Source: Torymus aiolomorphi
Lineage: Eukaryota; Arthropoda; Insecta; Hymenoptera; Torymidae
NCBI GenBank assembly: GCA_036365515.1
Contig: CM070874.1
Span: 163,946,297-164,010,296, forward strand
Length of the DNA: 64,000 nucleotides
Direction: 5' to 3'
Position 1 is the stretch's first letter; every line of letters begins with the position of its first letter. Made by a program: the position numbers and the translations under genes. Below are positions 11,770-24,297 of the stretch, one piece after another. The notes under the pieces were generated by a model, which saw only the letters and a program-made list of their open reading frames with translations, was not told where the DNA came from and made no database searches.

Positions 11770-12545
11770 TAATAGTTATATAATTAAAATAATTTTCGCC
11801 CACACGGGCGTAAAGTGCGTAGGTTCTATAAAGTTTTGTAGGTGTATGTAAGCTATTGCGCTTGTTAGGCGTTAAGTAGTACTTTATGCCCGCTGGCTGA
11901 ATATTTTTGAAGTTACAACGTGGGCGTAAAATGTAATTTTACACGCAAGGTACTAAAAGTTCTATTATGTCCGTCAAGTTAACCTATGGTTACTTGACTA
12001 CAATAAATTGATTTCAGTACTTTCTTGTGTTTAATTTGTATAGAAGAATGAACAAAATTTGAACATGAGAACAGTCATACAGTTGTTTCGGAGAGTTGTC
12101 TGCATTACTTGACTATCGGTAATTGATTTCACAACTTTCGTTTGTTTGATTTACAATGAACAATTTGAATGTACTTACATATTATACAATTGAAATAATT
12201 TTTGCCCACACGGGTGTAAAGTGCGTCTATAAAGTTTTGTAGGAGTATGGGAGCTATTACGCTTCTTGGGCGTTAAGTAGTACTTTATGCCCGCTGACTG
12301 AATATTTTTGAGTAGGTACGAAAAGTTGTATTATTCAGTCAAGTTAACTTATAGGTACTTGACTACAATAAATTGATTTCAGTTCTTTCTTGTGTCTAAT
12401 TTGTATAGAAGGATGAACAAATTTTAATACATTTCTGAGAACAGTCACACAGTTGTTTCCGAGAGTTGTTTCATTACTTGACTATCGATAATTGATTTCA
12501 CAACTTTCATTTGTTTGATTTGCAGTGAACAATTTGAATGTACTT
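11770..12545 (+). repeat. Diverged tandem module in and next to the palindrome spacer
   Basis: CGCCCACACGGGCGTAAAGTGCG near 11797 recurs, slightly changed, near 12203. The segment with GTCAAGTTAAC at 11973 recurs at 12338. The spacing changes from about 406 to 365 bp because of an indel. The second module runs into the right arm. It is older than the arms, since its copies differ at many bases. Confidence 0.75.
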
Positions 12546-13930
12546 ACTAACATATAATTTGTTCAGCATACAATGACTCAAAGAAGTAAAAGACTTTTTC
12601 ACTAGTATTTATTTGATTTCTTTTAAAAAATCATAAATATTATTATTTTTTAGATTATACAGAAAAAACATCTATACTTGCCTTATTTTATACTTTCGTA
12701 GAAAGTTTTATATTAACAATATTATTATTGGTACAGTCATGAAAAAATTATTACCATTTGCAGAGAGTGCTTATTGAATAGATGAGATTCGAAGAAATAA
12801 AAGGTCTGTACAAAAATTGTGTTGTTAAATTTCTCATTAAATTTTTTGGTACAGAGTTTGGCGGATATTGATAGATAGGGAGAGAGGAAGAGAGAGATTT
12901 TATATTATTTATGAATACACACTTGAGCTACTCTCAAAATATTTGAAACTCAAATTTAAAAAGTAAAAGTTAAATTAAGTTGATTTTATTTATTATTTTT
13001 TATTTTATTTTTTTATTTATTTAAATTGTTGATTATAAACACTGATTTAATTTCATGTAATACATCATACTGGTACTTTATTTTGTTTAACACAAAACAA
13101 TGATTAGATATCACTTTTTGACAATACAATAATACATTTGTATCGGGAAGATCACTATTTATTTTTGGTTATAACACTGTTTATTTACACTACTTATTTA
13201 AATTGTTAATTATAAATACTGATTTTATTTCATCATGTAACACATCATACTAGTACTTTATTTAATTTAACGCAAAACACTGATTAGATGTCACTTTTTG
13301 ACAATAATACACTTGTACCAGGCAGATCACTACGTTCTTTTTTGAGTTTGTTATCAGTGAGTTTCCAATCCCTCAAAAAAAGCACACTATTTTCACCTAG
13401 ATTTTCAACTAGATAATCTATTAAAACTAAATTCTCCAAAGATTTCTGTAATAGATCCTGTTTCTATTCCACCTCCTAAAAGTCTGTCTAATTGTATTAC
13501 TTGTAGCCTATGATTTATTATTTTTTATTTTATTTTTTTATTTATTTAAATTGTTGATTATAAACACTGATTTAATTTCATGTAATACATCATACTGGTA
13601 CTTTATTTTGTTTAACACAAAACAATGATTAGATATCACTTTTTGACAATACAATAATACATTTGTATCGGGAAGATCACTATTTATTTTTGGTTATAAC
13701 ACTGTTTATTTACACTACTTATTTAAATTGTTAATTATAAATACTGATTTTATTTCATCATGTAACACATCATACTAGTACTTTATTTAATTTAACGCAA
13801 AACACTGATTAGATGTCACTTTTTGACAATAATACACTTGTACCAGGCAGATCACTACATTCTTTTTTTGAGTTTGTTATCAGTGAGTTTCCAATCCCTC
13901 AAAAAAAGCACACTATTTTCACCTAGATTT

Positions 13931-14123
13931 TCAACTAGATAATCTATTAAAACTAAATTCTCCAAAGATTTCTGTAATAGATCCTGTTTCTATTCCACCT
14001 CCTAAAAGTCTGTCTAATTGTATTACTTGTAGCCTATGAAGACTTTGCCGATGTAATGAGAAGTTACTGGTATTACTACTGGTGCTGCTCCTTTGATAAG
14101 AATCTGTTCCAGAGGTCAAAGTC
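13931..14123 (-). pseudogene. RAD51-like fragment (right arm, mirror copy)
   Basis: Exact mirror of the left-arm fragment on the minus strand, with the same pre-P-loop residues and the same stop. The identity shows that the fragment was already in its present broken state when the arms were made, or that conversion keeps them identical. Confidence 0.65.
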
Positions 14124-14129
14124 TGTGAG

Positions 14130-14570
14130 TTTGACTTGACACAGAAATATTAGGTATAAAAGTTATAGATAACAATAAAAAAATGTTTTTCTTTCAACAT
14201 TTCCATGTATAATCAATCCCTGGCGATCTAAACCTATAAAAACGATTTTTAACGCGTAAATGCACCTCATATAGTCGATTTTCGCTTATTATTTAACAGA
14301 ATTCGATTTGACACAAATATTTAATACAATAGCTATAAATACGATCAGAAAAATCAGTAGAACATTCAAAATATTATATAATTATAAAAATATAACATAT
14401 AAATTGATGTTGAACTAAAAGAATCAAAATTACGTAATATAAACACATATTAAAGTAATATTATATTTACCAAACAAAACTTCTGTAATGTATGTGCTGT
14501 GAAAGGGATGCTTTTACTCGCACGTTATACACAATTACTGATGTTCACTGATTTTTCAAATTTATTTTTT
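14130..14570. other. No gene recognised
   Basis: AT-rich DNA between the palindrome and the MITE-like element. No open frame or repeat is supported. Confidence 0.5.
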
Positions 14571-14774
14571 AACAGGTTCAGTACGGCATGAGTCAAATAT
14601 GACTGTAAAATCTGCCATATTCTTTAAATTGTTGTAAAACAAAAAACTTTTGCCCATAACACTTTTCATATCAGAAATAATAATATAATAATCTGAAAAA
14701 TTTCTTTGATTCTTTTTTTACTCTTTCTAAACTTAATGTACCTTTTCTTATACATTATCCGTACTGAACCTGTT
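14571..14774. mobile_element. Possible MITE, 204 bp, 16-bp terminal inverted repeats
   Basis: AACAGGTTCAGTACGG at 14571-14586 is the exact reverse complement of 14759-14774. The enclosed sequence is AT-rich and non-coding. No convincing target duplication is visible: TTAA overlaps the left end, but the right flank reads TTTG. This may be a non-autonomous DNA element with one altered flank. Confidence 0.5.
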
Positions 14775-15104
14775 TGAATACATAATTTCTCTAATATTGG
14801 AGCAGAGGTACATTCATTGAAGTAAATAGGTTACTCCTGGACTTTAATAATTTTTAAAATACAAAAATTGATTGAGAAATATAAAAATCAAATACAAAAA
14901 TCTAATATAGAAGTAAAATAGATATAGAAATAAAATTTAATACAGATTTTTTAAGATGACAAATTGCCATATACAAAGAAAGTACCTACCCGACTACCCC
15001 AACTACAAACAACTACTTACCCGAATTGCATTTAATCCCACACGCAGCACTTTTATGATTTCCCCAGTTCCTAATTACCTATCCCCTCACATTCTAAACC
15101 ACTG

Positions 15105-15850
15105 ACACTCGAAGATCACTGATGGAGCTGCAGAAGCAGCAAAGCGGGGCTGGACAGCCCAAGCTGGCACTACTCCATGGATGCCAGTCTACTCAGGATC
15201 ATCTATTAACAACTAGCAGCCATCCGCTAGGACAGTAGCTACACCATCTGGAAGGAAGGACTGGCAGAGACCTCCACTCGTGTCTTACTTTCAAGGACAG
15301 TCTCAGCCTAGGGATTGACAAAACACAAGCAGCAGATCAACTACTACTCTGGGAGCCAAGCGAGAAGAGTTAAGCACCTAAAAACCACATATGACTAATA
15401 AATAGATGAAACAAAAACATTACCATACGAAAAGAGAGTCTGCAGCAGTGATTGCTGTTCACTACCCTGACTGCACCCTAAAGTACACTAACACTTGAAG
15501 ATCACTGATGGAGCTGTAGATGCAGTAAAGTGGATCTGGACGGCCCAGGCTGGCACTACTACATGGATGCCAGTCTGCTCAGGATCATCTAATAAGTAAC
15601 TAGCAGCCATCCGCTAGATCAGTAACTACCCTGGGAGGGAAGACTGTCGGAGACCTTTGCTCATGTTTCACTGTCAGGGACAGAATCAGCCTGGGAGTCG
15701 ACCAAGGCACAAACATCAGATCACTACTCTGTCAGCCAAGCGAGGAGAGTTGAGTATCTAAAAACAACATATAACTAATAAATCGATGACACAAAAAAAC
15801 ATTACCATACGAAAGAAGAGTCTGACGCAGTGGTCGTTATTCACTCTCCT
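15105..15850 (+). repeat. Tandem duplication, period about 386 bp
   Basis: GATGGAGCTG... at 15121 recurs at 15507, and the similarity continues through GGATGCCAGTCT, CTAGCAGCCATCCGCTAG, the AGCCAAGCGAG segment and AACATTACCATACGAAA. The copies differ at many positions and by small indels. No frame stays open across a unit, so it looks non-coding. Confidence 0.85.
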
Positions 15851-17258
15851 TGCTGCACCAGCTACCTGTAACAAAAAGAAGTATCCTCAGCCAGAGCTAT
15901 CAAAGAGGTAAGGAAAATAAAAGTGCTTACCAAAACTGCTCTCGTCGTCGACCCCGCTGCTTTGCTGACGAGTTACCACCAGCAGACGGTCACGGCGAGA
16001 GGGACATCCATCAAGAAGCCGTAATACAGCAGTCTGCTGTCATCGCTGGGAACGCTGGGCGTCGCAATTGTATCACATACGCTGATATGGACACAGCAGC
16101 GCAAGAGGGCCGTGCGGCGTGCGCCCGTGCTGCGACAATAGTACTTTGCGCGGCCGCTCATGCACACGGCGCTAACGGTTTAGGCGCGGAGATCGAAAGA
16201 ATATAGCCAGGTAATAGCTAGATTCTCGAGTGCCTTAGTATGCTGACTGCTGAGCCTATTCCTTCGTTTCCTCGATCCTCTCCCTTTCATCGTGTTAGAG
16301 CGAGTGTGTACTTATGTGTGTGATGTGTGCGCGCCGGCCGCCGCGAGTAATTTTTCGAAATTGAGATTGTAATGCGCGTGGTATAAATTCGTCAGGGTAG
16401 GAGAGTCAACTTTGGTACTTTTTTTTTAATTAGGAACCCGAAAACATCGCTTTTATTTTCCCGGCAGTTAATATTTTATGCAAAGTATCGCGTGAGCAGC
16501 TAGACGTCTATCTTTCATTAAAACTAAAGACTGTTGGAGTTTTGATTTCATTCAGCCTAGTCCACTTCCGTATTTACTGCAGCCCGACTGCAGATTACGA
16601 TTTATGTACTTTTTACTTACCAAGTTATAAAAAAAAATTGATAAAATATTTCGACATACATACATACCTATTTTGCTTCCTCCTAGAGGAAGCTTTGTAA
16701 TAGTAAAATTTTCAACTTCGTTAAAACTCTCTATTGTTACTTCCGGAGACGTATTCTCATTTTAAAGAAAAAGCATAATTAGTATCAGATATTTCCTGAC
16801 ACAAAAGCGAGAATGCAACTTAATACTACGCAGCGTTCTGCTTATGCGAGCTAGTAACGTATAGTCACCCACTCAGGAAGACAACGCATGCAGTTTTTAA
16901 CATACGGTTGAGCTAGAATCCAAGCCATCGAACTCCGCGGCAGTCGAAAGGCCACACTTTGCATGCTCAGCATTTCGCTCAGGCATCGTACCGTAGAGCG
17001 TGTGACGTAGAGAGCCATCGACCTCCAGAAAACAGTGGCGTGCAATTTTTAACAAATCAGCATTTCACAATGCTACCGCTTAAATGCTACGCGTATAAGC
17101 CGCAACCGAAAATTTCTTAATAAAGATGATCTCAATTTATCATCTATAACCCAATTAAACCGCATAATAAAAACTGCGAAATGCATTACGCACGTCAGTC
17201 ACAGCGTACAAGAACCTGGAGAGCTCCGTGTAACTCTACGACATCGAGGAAGTTGAAA
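15851..17258. other. CpG-rich patch, then AT-rich DNA; no gene recognised
   Basis: Bases 15940-16350 are richer in CG than the flanks. They contain a 118-codon plus frame (15850-16206) and a minus frame over the same bases, which is expected by chance in GC-rich DNA. I see no domain, signal peptide or known motif. The rest to 17258 is AT-rich with no supported feature. Confidence 0.4.
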
Positions 17259-17358
17259 TCGTAAGCCTTACTCATCTAGCAAGCAGATCTTATAAATTAT
17301 TGAAATTGTAATCGTAAGCCTTACTCATCTAGTAAGCAGATCTTATAAGTTATTTATA
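17259..17358 (+). repeat. Short tandem duplication, period 53 bp
   Basis: GTAAGCCTTACTCATCTAG begins at 17261 and 17314, followed in both copies by YAAGCAGATCTTATAARTTAT. The sequence after it (to about 17575) has an AATAAA-like signal and could be the end of an old solo LTR, but no pair is visible. Confidence 0.7.
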
Positions 17359-17619
17359 GTAAATTTATAAAAACAAGTGTAAATTCTAAACGTAAAGAAC
17401 AATTATAGAAAAAGAATTGTAAGTAAAATTACAACGCATCGATCTATCAGAAGCCAGCAGATTGTATTGGTAAATAAATTATTGTATTTTATATAATAAA
17501 CATACATAAAACCAATTACTAGTTATTTCCACTTATTTCCGGACTTCACACTATAAACATCATTAGAGGTGTTAGAAGTTCGTTTCACATGATTTTAGAA
17601 AATGTCTGTATGGATGTGT

Positions 17620-18960
17620 GTGTATGTATACCGCTTTATCTCCGGATCTACGCGGTCGATTTTAACCACCATGTTCTCATTTTTTTTGTTTTTTTGTTCC
17701 GAATTCGGGAAGAAAATAATTTTTGACGATTTACTGATTAGTTTTTGTTTTATTTCAAATTTTTGATTTTCGAAAAATTTATTTTTGATTTTTTTTAATG
17801 ATCGGATTTAAATTTTTGAATCGGATGGGTCGCATTCGAAAGAGCATAAAAAACCTATAATTTAAAAAAACAAAACAAAATTATCTAGCTATCACGGTTC
17901 TCTTGTTATTAACAAAAACGTGTTTTTTTTTAAAAAGCTAATATAACTCCTAAACTAAACGGTCAATTTTTTGGAGAAAATTCACAATAATGCAGAATAT
18001 AAATTGCTATAATCTGTGAAAATTTATTCCATTCTGTTGGTTAGTTTTTGAAAAAAAAAAATTAAAAAATGGAAAAAATGTGTTCTCTATGTCGCACGTT
18101 TTATGGAGTAAACCAGGATTAATCGCTTTGTAATTTCTTATAGAGGTAGATTTTGGATAGATCTCGGCTAAGTTCTTTGGGCTACATGATCGGTCCATAA
18201 ATTTCTGAGATATTTGAGGTTAAAATGTTGTTAACCTTCTTTTCAAATCGAAATTTCTCGAAAACGGCTCTATGTATCTGAATCGGATGTGTGGCATTCG
18301 AAAGCGAATTTAAATACCTATATTTTCTAAAAAAATTATTTTTCTAGCTATCATGGTACTTTTGTTATTAATAAAAACGTAAACATAGAAAAATGAAAAA
18401 AAATGAGTTTGGTATGTCTAACCATTGCGGGAGTAAAAATTGACTTAATCGCTTCAAAATTCCTCGTAGAGGTGGATTTTGTACAGTTTTCGGTCGAGTT
18501 ATTTGGGCAAAATAATTGGTCCATAGATTTAAGAGATATTTGAGGTTAAAATATTTTCAACCTTTTTTCAAATTGTAATTTCTCGAGAATAGCTCTATGT
18601 ATTCGAAGGGAATGGGTAGCATTCGAAATAAAATTAGAATAGCTATATTTCCTAAAAAAAAATTTTCTTTTATAGGGTGCTCTGTTATTATAAAAAAAAA
18701 AACGTAAGCATTGAAAAATGAAAAAATAAAAAAAATGAGTTTTGTATGTGCAACGATTGCTGGAATAAAATTGACTTATTCGCTTCAAAATTTCTTGTAG
18801 AGGTGTATTTTTTAGATTTTTATGTCGATTTCTTGGGGCAAAATGATTGGTCCATAAATTTCAGATATTTGAGGTTAAAATATTTTTAGTAAAAATAATA
18901 AATGAAAAAAATTGAGCTTTGTATGTCTAGCGATTTTGGAAGTAAAATTGACTTAACCGC
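17620..18960 (+). repeat. Tandem array, period about 328 bp, diverged
   Basis: The marker GGTCCATARATTTM(G)AGATATTTGAGG occurs near 18192, 18520 and 18851. Each copy follows a GTAGAGGTGKATTTT segment and precedes a TTTCTCGARAA...CTCTATGTAT segment. A shorter copy of the head segment lies near 17630-17990. Units differ by 10% or more by eye. The minus frames here (18007-18198, 18546-18788) arise from A-runs and are not genes. Confidence 0.75.
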
Positions 18961-20829
18961 TTCTTTAAATCATTTATTAGATGCAATTAATAATGTGTCA
19001 ACACAAAAATATTTATGTTAAGATATAAATAATACAAAATAACCTACCTACTTGGAACGCAACTAATACACATTCAATTCACGATATATAAAAACCCTTT
19101 TCATAATTAATATTACCTCCAAATTATTTTACTGTGATATTTTGTATAATTAATAGATAATGTTTCTTAATAAAATTTCACAAATATATTGTTTATTCCA
19201 CACACAAGTTTTGTTATAAATTTCATTTTTTCACTTATAAAACAATTTATTATCGCTGTCAAGCGCGAAACCTTCTGTTATTTTCGTGTTCCGATGGTAG
19301 AATGATGTTTAAAATTTAACAATGGTCCGCGTTATACAAATTAATCAGACGTGTATATTTTTGTTTTCAATTTTGAAATACTTTATTTCTAATGGAAAAA
19401 ATTGGCGGTAAAACCTGTGTAATTGTAAATTGTTTCAGACGCAGAAGACAAATTGTAACTATATACATTCTGTTAAAGACTAGATTGTTTTATTTAAACA
19501 AAGCCTGTAATAGGCGTGACATATACATTTGAGAGTGTACATTTTATCTAATCGTTTTTCCGTTTTTACTTTTTGTATCAATAACTACTTATCAACTACA
19601 ACTACTTGCAGATATCATTAACTACAGCTGCTCTATGCCGTTCTGCTCTTGATTTGTATACCGTCAGTTGTTTGTCACATTCGTTTGCTCGTAGATGTTG
19701 CAATGGTGATGTTCTTTGAATATCGCTTTCAAAGGATACGAGCGTACGATCTAGTTTCTGGCAACGTAAGAAATAACGAAATTGAATTATTTTTGTGTTT
19801 AAACTGATTTTTTTGAATAATTGCTATCTAAAAAGTGAATATTTTCTTCTACGCAATTTCGAGATAAAAATTTTAAAGTTGAAACTTCTATGGGTTATGC
19901 TGATGATAGGCCATATTTATATTGGCACTATAAACTCTAACATATAGATACACAAAAGTAATGTATTTACAAATATGCCCTATCACTTGAGCCTACTGTG
20001 TCTATATAGTATATAATTATAAATTAGTTTGAGGAAGCTACGTGCCAATGAATTGGCAGCGGTTTTTTCTGTTTATCGTGAAACTAATAAAATGTTACAT
20101 TTTTCGAAAGGATTCGAAATGTAACGGATCTCCGGAGAAGTGCGGTCGTGCCTATAATGTAAAAACGAAGTTTTTACATAGGGAGGGGGAGGGCGACGAG
20201 CGAAGCGAGGAGAAGGTGTGTGTGTGGGGGCGGGGGGAGGGTGACGTGGCGAAGCCACGCAGAGGGGCTCGGCTCCCCTAGTTTTTATTATTCAGGGAAA
20301 TTTTTTTTTTATTGAAATATATACAAATATATACAAAAAGTAGCCCAAAACCACCTCTGTTGATCCAATTTTAGAGATTTTATAAACTGCACTGAACAAA
20401 ACACCTGTAAAAAAGGTATGTATTCAATGGCATTCGATCAATGTGTGCCAGTTCGAAGATACATATTTTTGGCACCCAAATAAAAAAATTTACATTGCCG
20501 TATTAGTCAAAAGCTGATTTTATTTTTTCTATTGCTAATAAGTCATAAGTTACTTCTTATTTATTAAAAAACTTGTATTTTTAATGATTTTATAGTGGAA
20601 CAGGAATTGAAAATTAAGGTGTAACCTGAAAGTCTCAATGTAATTTTGCAGTAAATATAATCTAGAAAATGAACCCAAAAAACCCAAATCCGTACATCAA
20701 AACTGGTTGCGCAAAACAACACAAACAATTACAAAAACTGATCATGCTTAAATATAACTTTAAACATAAGCAAATATATTTTAATGAAAAATTATATAAA
20801 TTACCTATCAAACAATTATTTACCGGTTA
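18961..20829. other. No gene recognised; GC-rich patch at 20180-20280
   Basis: AT-rich non-coding DNA. The patch at 20180-20280 has small self-complementary strings (CGAGCGAAGCGAGG; GTGGCGAAGCCACGC). The overlapping frames (20042-20281 plus, 20073-20258 minus) are low complexity. Confidence 0.4.
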
Positions 20830-21890
20830 ATGTTTACCAGCTTTGTAGTCTGTATGCTTGGCTTGTTTCGCTTTCTCTGCACGATGAAGCTTCTCTGATA
20901 TTTTGGAATATGCCAATACTCTCTTTGATATGTTTCATTCTCCTTTATTAAAAAGGCACCATAATGAAGAACCCTTTGGACATCTATTGCAGGTCTTTGG
21001 TCTGTCGATGAACAATGGTATAAACTAGCTTAGATGGCATCTTGCATACTCTTCAAATCATACATATTATTGACAATTGCTCTTCTGTAATATTTGTACA
21101 ACTCATTAATTTTAATAACTGTAACCTCTCCATCTGACTTTTCACCAAGCTTATCTTTAGTAGCAAATTCTCTGAGGCCTTTAATTACCCATTCGCTTTT
21201 GTACATGGTTGATGCATTCTTCTTATTATATTAAAATAGATTTTCCGTAAGCTACCACTTCATTAAGCCGAGTTCAAATTTTTGCATCTCCATCAGACAG
21301 AAGTGCTAAATACCTCATACCATTCTTTCGAACCAAGCGACTCCAAATGTTCACAGCAGCCTGGACTTCCATACTACCAGAAGCACCCTCATAATTGGCA
21401 TTACACTCTTGACTACTCTTGTGAGCTTCAAATCAGAAGTTATATTCTGGATATGATTGGTGAATTCTCCAGCTTTTCGGTTCACCACAAATGCTGCTTG
21501 TCTATTATTTGTAGATTCCATTCGTACACTTGTAAAATTTTCTCTGATAACAGTTTCACAATTTTTACACTATAAGACTAGTTTTACATACAATCCGTTT
21601 CTCTCAGTTATTGAAGCACTATTACATTTTCTAGAACAAGCACTACAAATTGTTTCTTTTTAAAAATTACAAAAGAAACTTGTATGAACCAAAATGAATT
21701 CATCGCTTTCACTTATATCAACAGGGCTATGTAGTTTAGTTTTCACCGCTGCCTTTTCAGGGCCTCTACCGCTATCAATTTTTTCGGTTATCCACCATCA
21801 TTCGCATTTGTTTTTTCTTTTTGTTAGAAACATATTTGCTTCTTGGCACATGTCATTTACTGAATAAAATGTGCATTTGCAAAACAAAAT
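20830..21890 (-). pseudogene. Decayed Mutator-like (MULE-type) transposase
   Basis: On the minus strand, 21390-21258 reads ASGSMEVQAAVNIWSRLVR and then KNGMRYLALLSDGDAKI. About 21220-20950 reads KGLREFATKD..., INELYKYYRRAIVNNMYDLK and ASLYHCSSTDQRPAIDVQ. The order (SG-MEV, GMRY, a DGDAK acidic motif, then a YYR-AI-N and SLYHCSS-D block) is that of a large family of Mutator-like DDE transposases widespread in arthropods. In-frame stops (after DGDAKI and after the DAI segment) and frameshifts break it. Upstream, to about 21890, conserved residues fade. No terminal inverted repeats are visible, so this is an old fragment. Confidence 0.6.
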
Positions 21891-22349
21891 TTAATATTTA
21901 CAAGAAGCAAACACTTTTTAATAATGGCCTTTTATTATTATTGAATTATGAATTAAATATTAATATTGTGTGATAAGTGTTATTAAACTTTTTCAATGGA
22001 TTTTAATTACAATTTTACTGCAGCAAAACTAAACAAATTTTTGAGTATAATATATAGGATTTTGTTACCAACTCAGAAACACAATAAACATGAAGTTAGA
22101 CCCGCTATATGTACAAAAAGGAAAGGAACAGATACATCAAGTTACATAGGTTACTATACCTATATAAGTATATGAGGAACAGCACTTGTATCTTATGTAT
22201 ATAGATATAGCGCCCATGTACTATACCTGTTCCCTGTTCCTTATTGCATGTAACGAACGGGCCGTAGTCGATAAGACGGTCAATATAGATGGCTCGATTC
22301 AAATGGAGTTTATTATAACAGCTGGACGACTTATTTATAAAATTATATG
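21891..22349. other. No gene recognised
   Basis: AT-rich spacer between the MULE remnant and the foldback element. The minus frame at 22105-22371 is Tyr/Ile-rich and unconvincing. Confidence 0.45.
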
Positions 22350-24297
22350 ACCTGTTCTCGAATTCACCCACGAATACAACAAAATCGGATAGAGTATAAA
22401 ATTCTGAACAAAAAGTTCCTCTACAATTTTTTCATAGGATCAATATTTACAGGTGTTGTTATTAACTAAAAATTAACATGTAACAGCTAATGAGCGTCGC
22501 CGGCGCGGCGCGTGGCAGGAAAGTGGGCGGAGCTAATGCACCGGGGCTGGAGAGGAAGGAGAGGCTCGGTCGCTGGAGGGGGCACACACGGCTATCCGAA
22601 TACACGTTTAGCAGGTCGAAATCTCTCACTCTCGCTCTCTCTTGTCGTATCATGCACTCACTAGCACTTCGTCACTCTCTCTTCTGTCTTTTACGTATAC
22701 TGATAGAAAGAATCATTTCCGATAAAGTCGGTGACTTAACTGTTAATGAATAGGCATTAGAAAAAAGTTAAAGTCACGTGCATTAACAGTTAAAGAGTGA
22801 ATCCATTGCCACAAGTACTTTACAAAACGCCATTTCTTAACTGTTAAAAAACGTATGGGATGCGTGGTCTACGTGTTCGGTGTAGCCGGTAATGGAGTCT
22901 AGGTGATGTGCACTGTAGATTTTTGCGGCTAGGTGTTGGAAATCCACAAATGCGTGGTCTAGGTGTTCGGGGTGGCCGATGACGGAGTCTAGGTTGTGCG
23001 CTCCGAAGTTTTTGACCTCTGCGTGTCAGACCGCATACATTGCGTGACCTAGGTGATCGAGGTAGCCGATGACGGGGCTAGGTGGTGCGCTCCATAGTTT
23101 TTAACCTCTAGGTGTTGTAAATCATCGGATGCGTGGTCTAGATGCTCGGGTAGTCCGATAATGGAGTCTAGGTGGTGCGCTCCGTAGTTTGTTTCAGCTG
23201 CTGGAACACATCGAAAACGTGATGTAAACTACGGTGCACACCACCTTGACTCCGTCATTGGCTACCCCGAATACCTAGATCAAGCAGTGGATGCGGTCTG
23301 ACACCTAGAGGTCAAAAACTACGGAGCGCATCACCTAGACTCCGTCATCGGTCACCCCGAACACCTAGATCACGCATTCGTGAATTTCCAATACCTAGAC
23401 GCAAAAACCTATAGTGCGCACCACCTAGACTCCATTATCAGCCACCCAGAACACCTAGACCACGCATCTGATGATTTCCAACACCTAGAGATCAAAAACT
23501 ATGGAGGGCATCACCTAGACTCCGTCATCGGCTACCCCGCACACCTAGATCAAGCAGTGGATGCGATCTGATACCTAGAGGTCAAAAACTACGGAACGCA
23601 GCACCTAGATTCCATCATCGGCCACCCCGAACACCTAGATTACGCATTCGTGGATTTCCAACACCTAGACGCAAAAACCTACAGTGCGCACCACGTAGAC
23701 TCCATTATCGAACACGTAGAACACGCATTCCATTCGTTTCTTAACAGTTAAGAAATGGCGTTTTGTAAAGTACTTGTAGCAATGGATTCAGTTAAGTCAT
23801 CGACTTTATCGGAAATGATTCTTTCTATCAGTATACGTAAAAAATGGAAGACGATGTGACGAAGTGTAAGTGAGTGCAAGATACGGCGAGAGAGAGCGAG
23901 AGAGAGCGAGAGCGCGAGCGAAAAAGTGAGTGAGTACGTAAAGAACGGAAGAGGGAGCGAGGAAGTGCGAGTGAGTGCAAGATACGGCAAGAGAGAGAGA
24001 GAGCGAGAGAGAGAGACGGAGAAAGAGAGTTGGGCCTACTGAACGTTTATTCGGATAGCCGTGTATGCTTCCAGCGGCCGGGCCTCTCCTTCCCCTCCAG
24101 CCCCGGTGCATTAGCTCCGCCCACTTTTTCGCCACGTGCCGCGCCGACGACGCTCATTGGCTATTAAATGTTAATTTTTAGTTAATAACAACACCTGTAA
24201 TTATTGATCCTATGAAAAAATTGTACAGGAACTTTTTGTTCAGAATTTTGTGCACTATCCTATTCCGTTGTGTTCATGGGTGAATTCGAGAACAGGT
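22350..24297. mobile_element. Foldback-type DNA element with internal minisatellite
   Basis: The ends are inverted: ACCTGTTCTCGAATTCACCC at 22350 matches the complement of 24278-24297. The inverted similarity runs inward about 500-560 bp, to near 22848 on the left and 23740 on the right. It includes GC-rich blocks and an imperfect CT/AG-rich part. Taking the left end as CCTGTTC..., the 8-bp flanks are TTATATGA and TTGTATGA, an imperfect 8-bp target duplication. The core is a second inverted structure of 90-bp units. It encodes no transposase, so it must be non-autonomous. An 8-bp duplication would suit hAT or P-type elements; the family is not established. Confidence 0.75.
22855..23730. repeat. 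Inverted 90-bp minisatellite in the foldback core
   Basis: The left half has units starting ATGCGTGGTCTAGGTG near 22860, 22950, 23039 and 23129. The right half (about 23225-23730) carries the same unit in reverse complement, with a short loop near 23186-23235. Because 90 bp is 30 codons, both halves read as a 30-residue repeat containing HHLDSVIGHPEHLDHA-like segments, on the plus strand on the right and the minus strand on the left. In-frame stops interrupt both (for example ...TCTGACACC near 23298), so I do not call a gene. Confidence 0.85.

Larger units (their letters stand above)
9645..14129. repeat. Large near-perfect inverted repeat (palindrome), 1.8-kb arms
   Basis: The left arm (9645-11450) is the reverse complement of the right arm (12321-14129), with an 870-bp spacer (11451-12320). 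The arms differ in length by only 3 bp, and every stretch I compared base by base was identical. This includes a variant that distinguishes the two internal 525-bp copies (AAAGAATG versus AAAGAACG before TAGTG). Outside 9645 and 14129 the flanks are unrelated. Such identity implies a recent inverted duplication, continuing gene conversion, or an assembly artefact. The inner part holds a partly repeated 365-406-bp module. Confidence 0.92.

Noticed and set aside
23380..23571. Repeat protein gene from the 90-bp units
   Set aside because: The frame is short, stops interrupt neighbouring units, and the mirrored half reads it on the other strand. A repeat explains it more simply.
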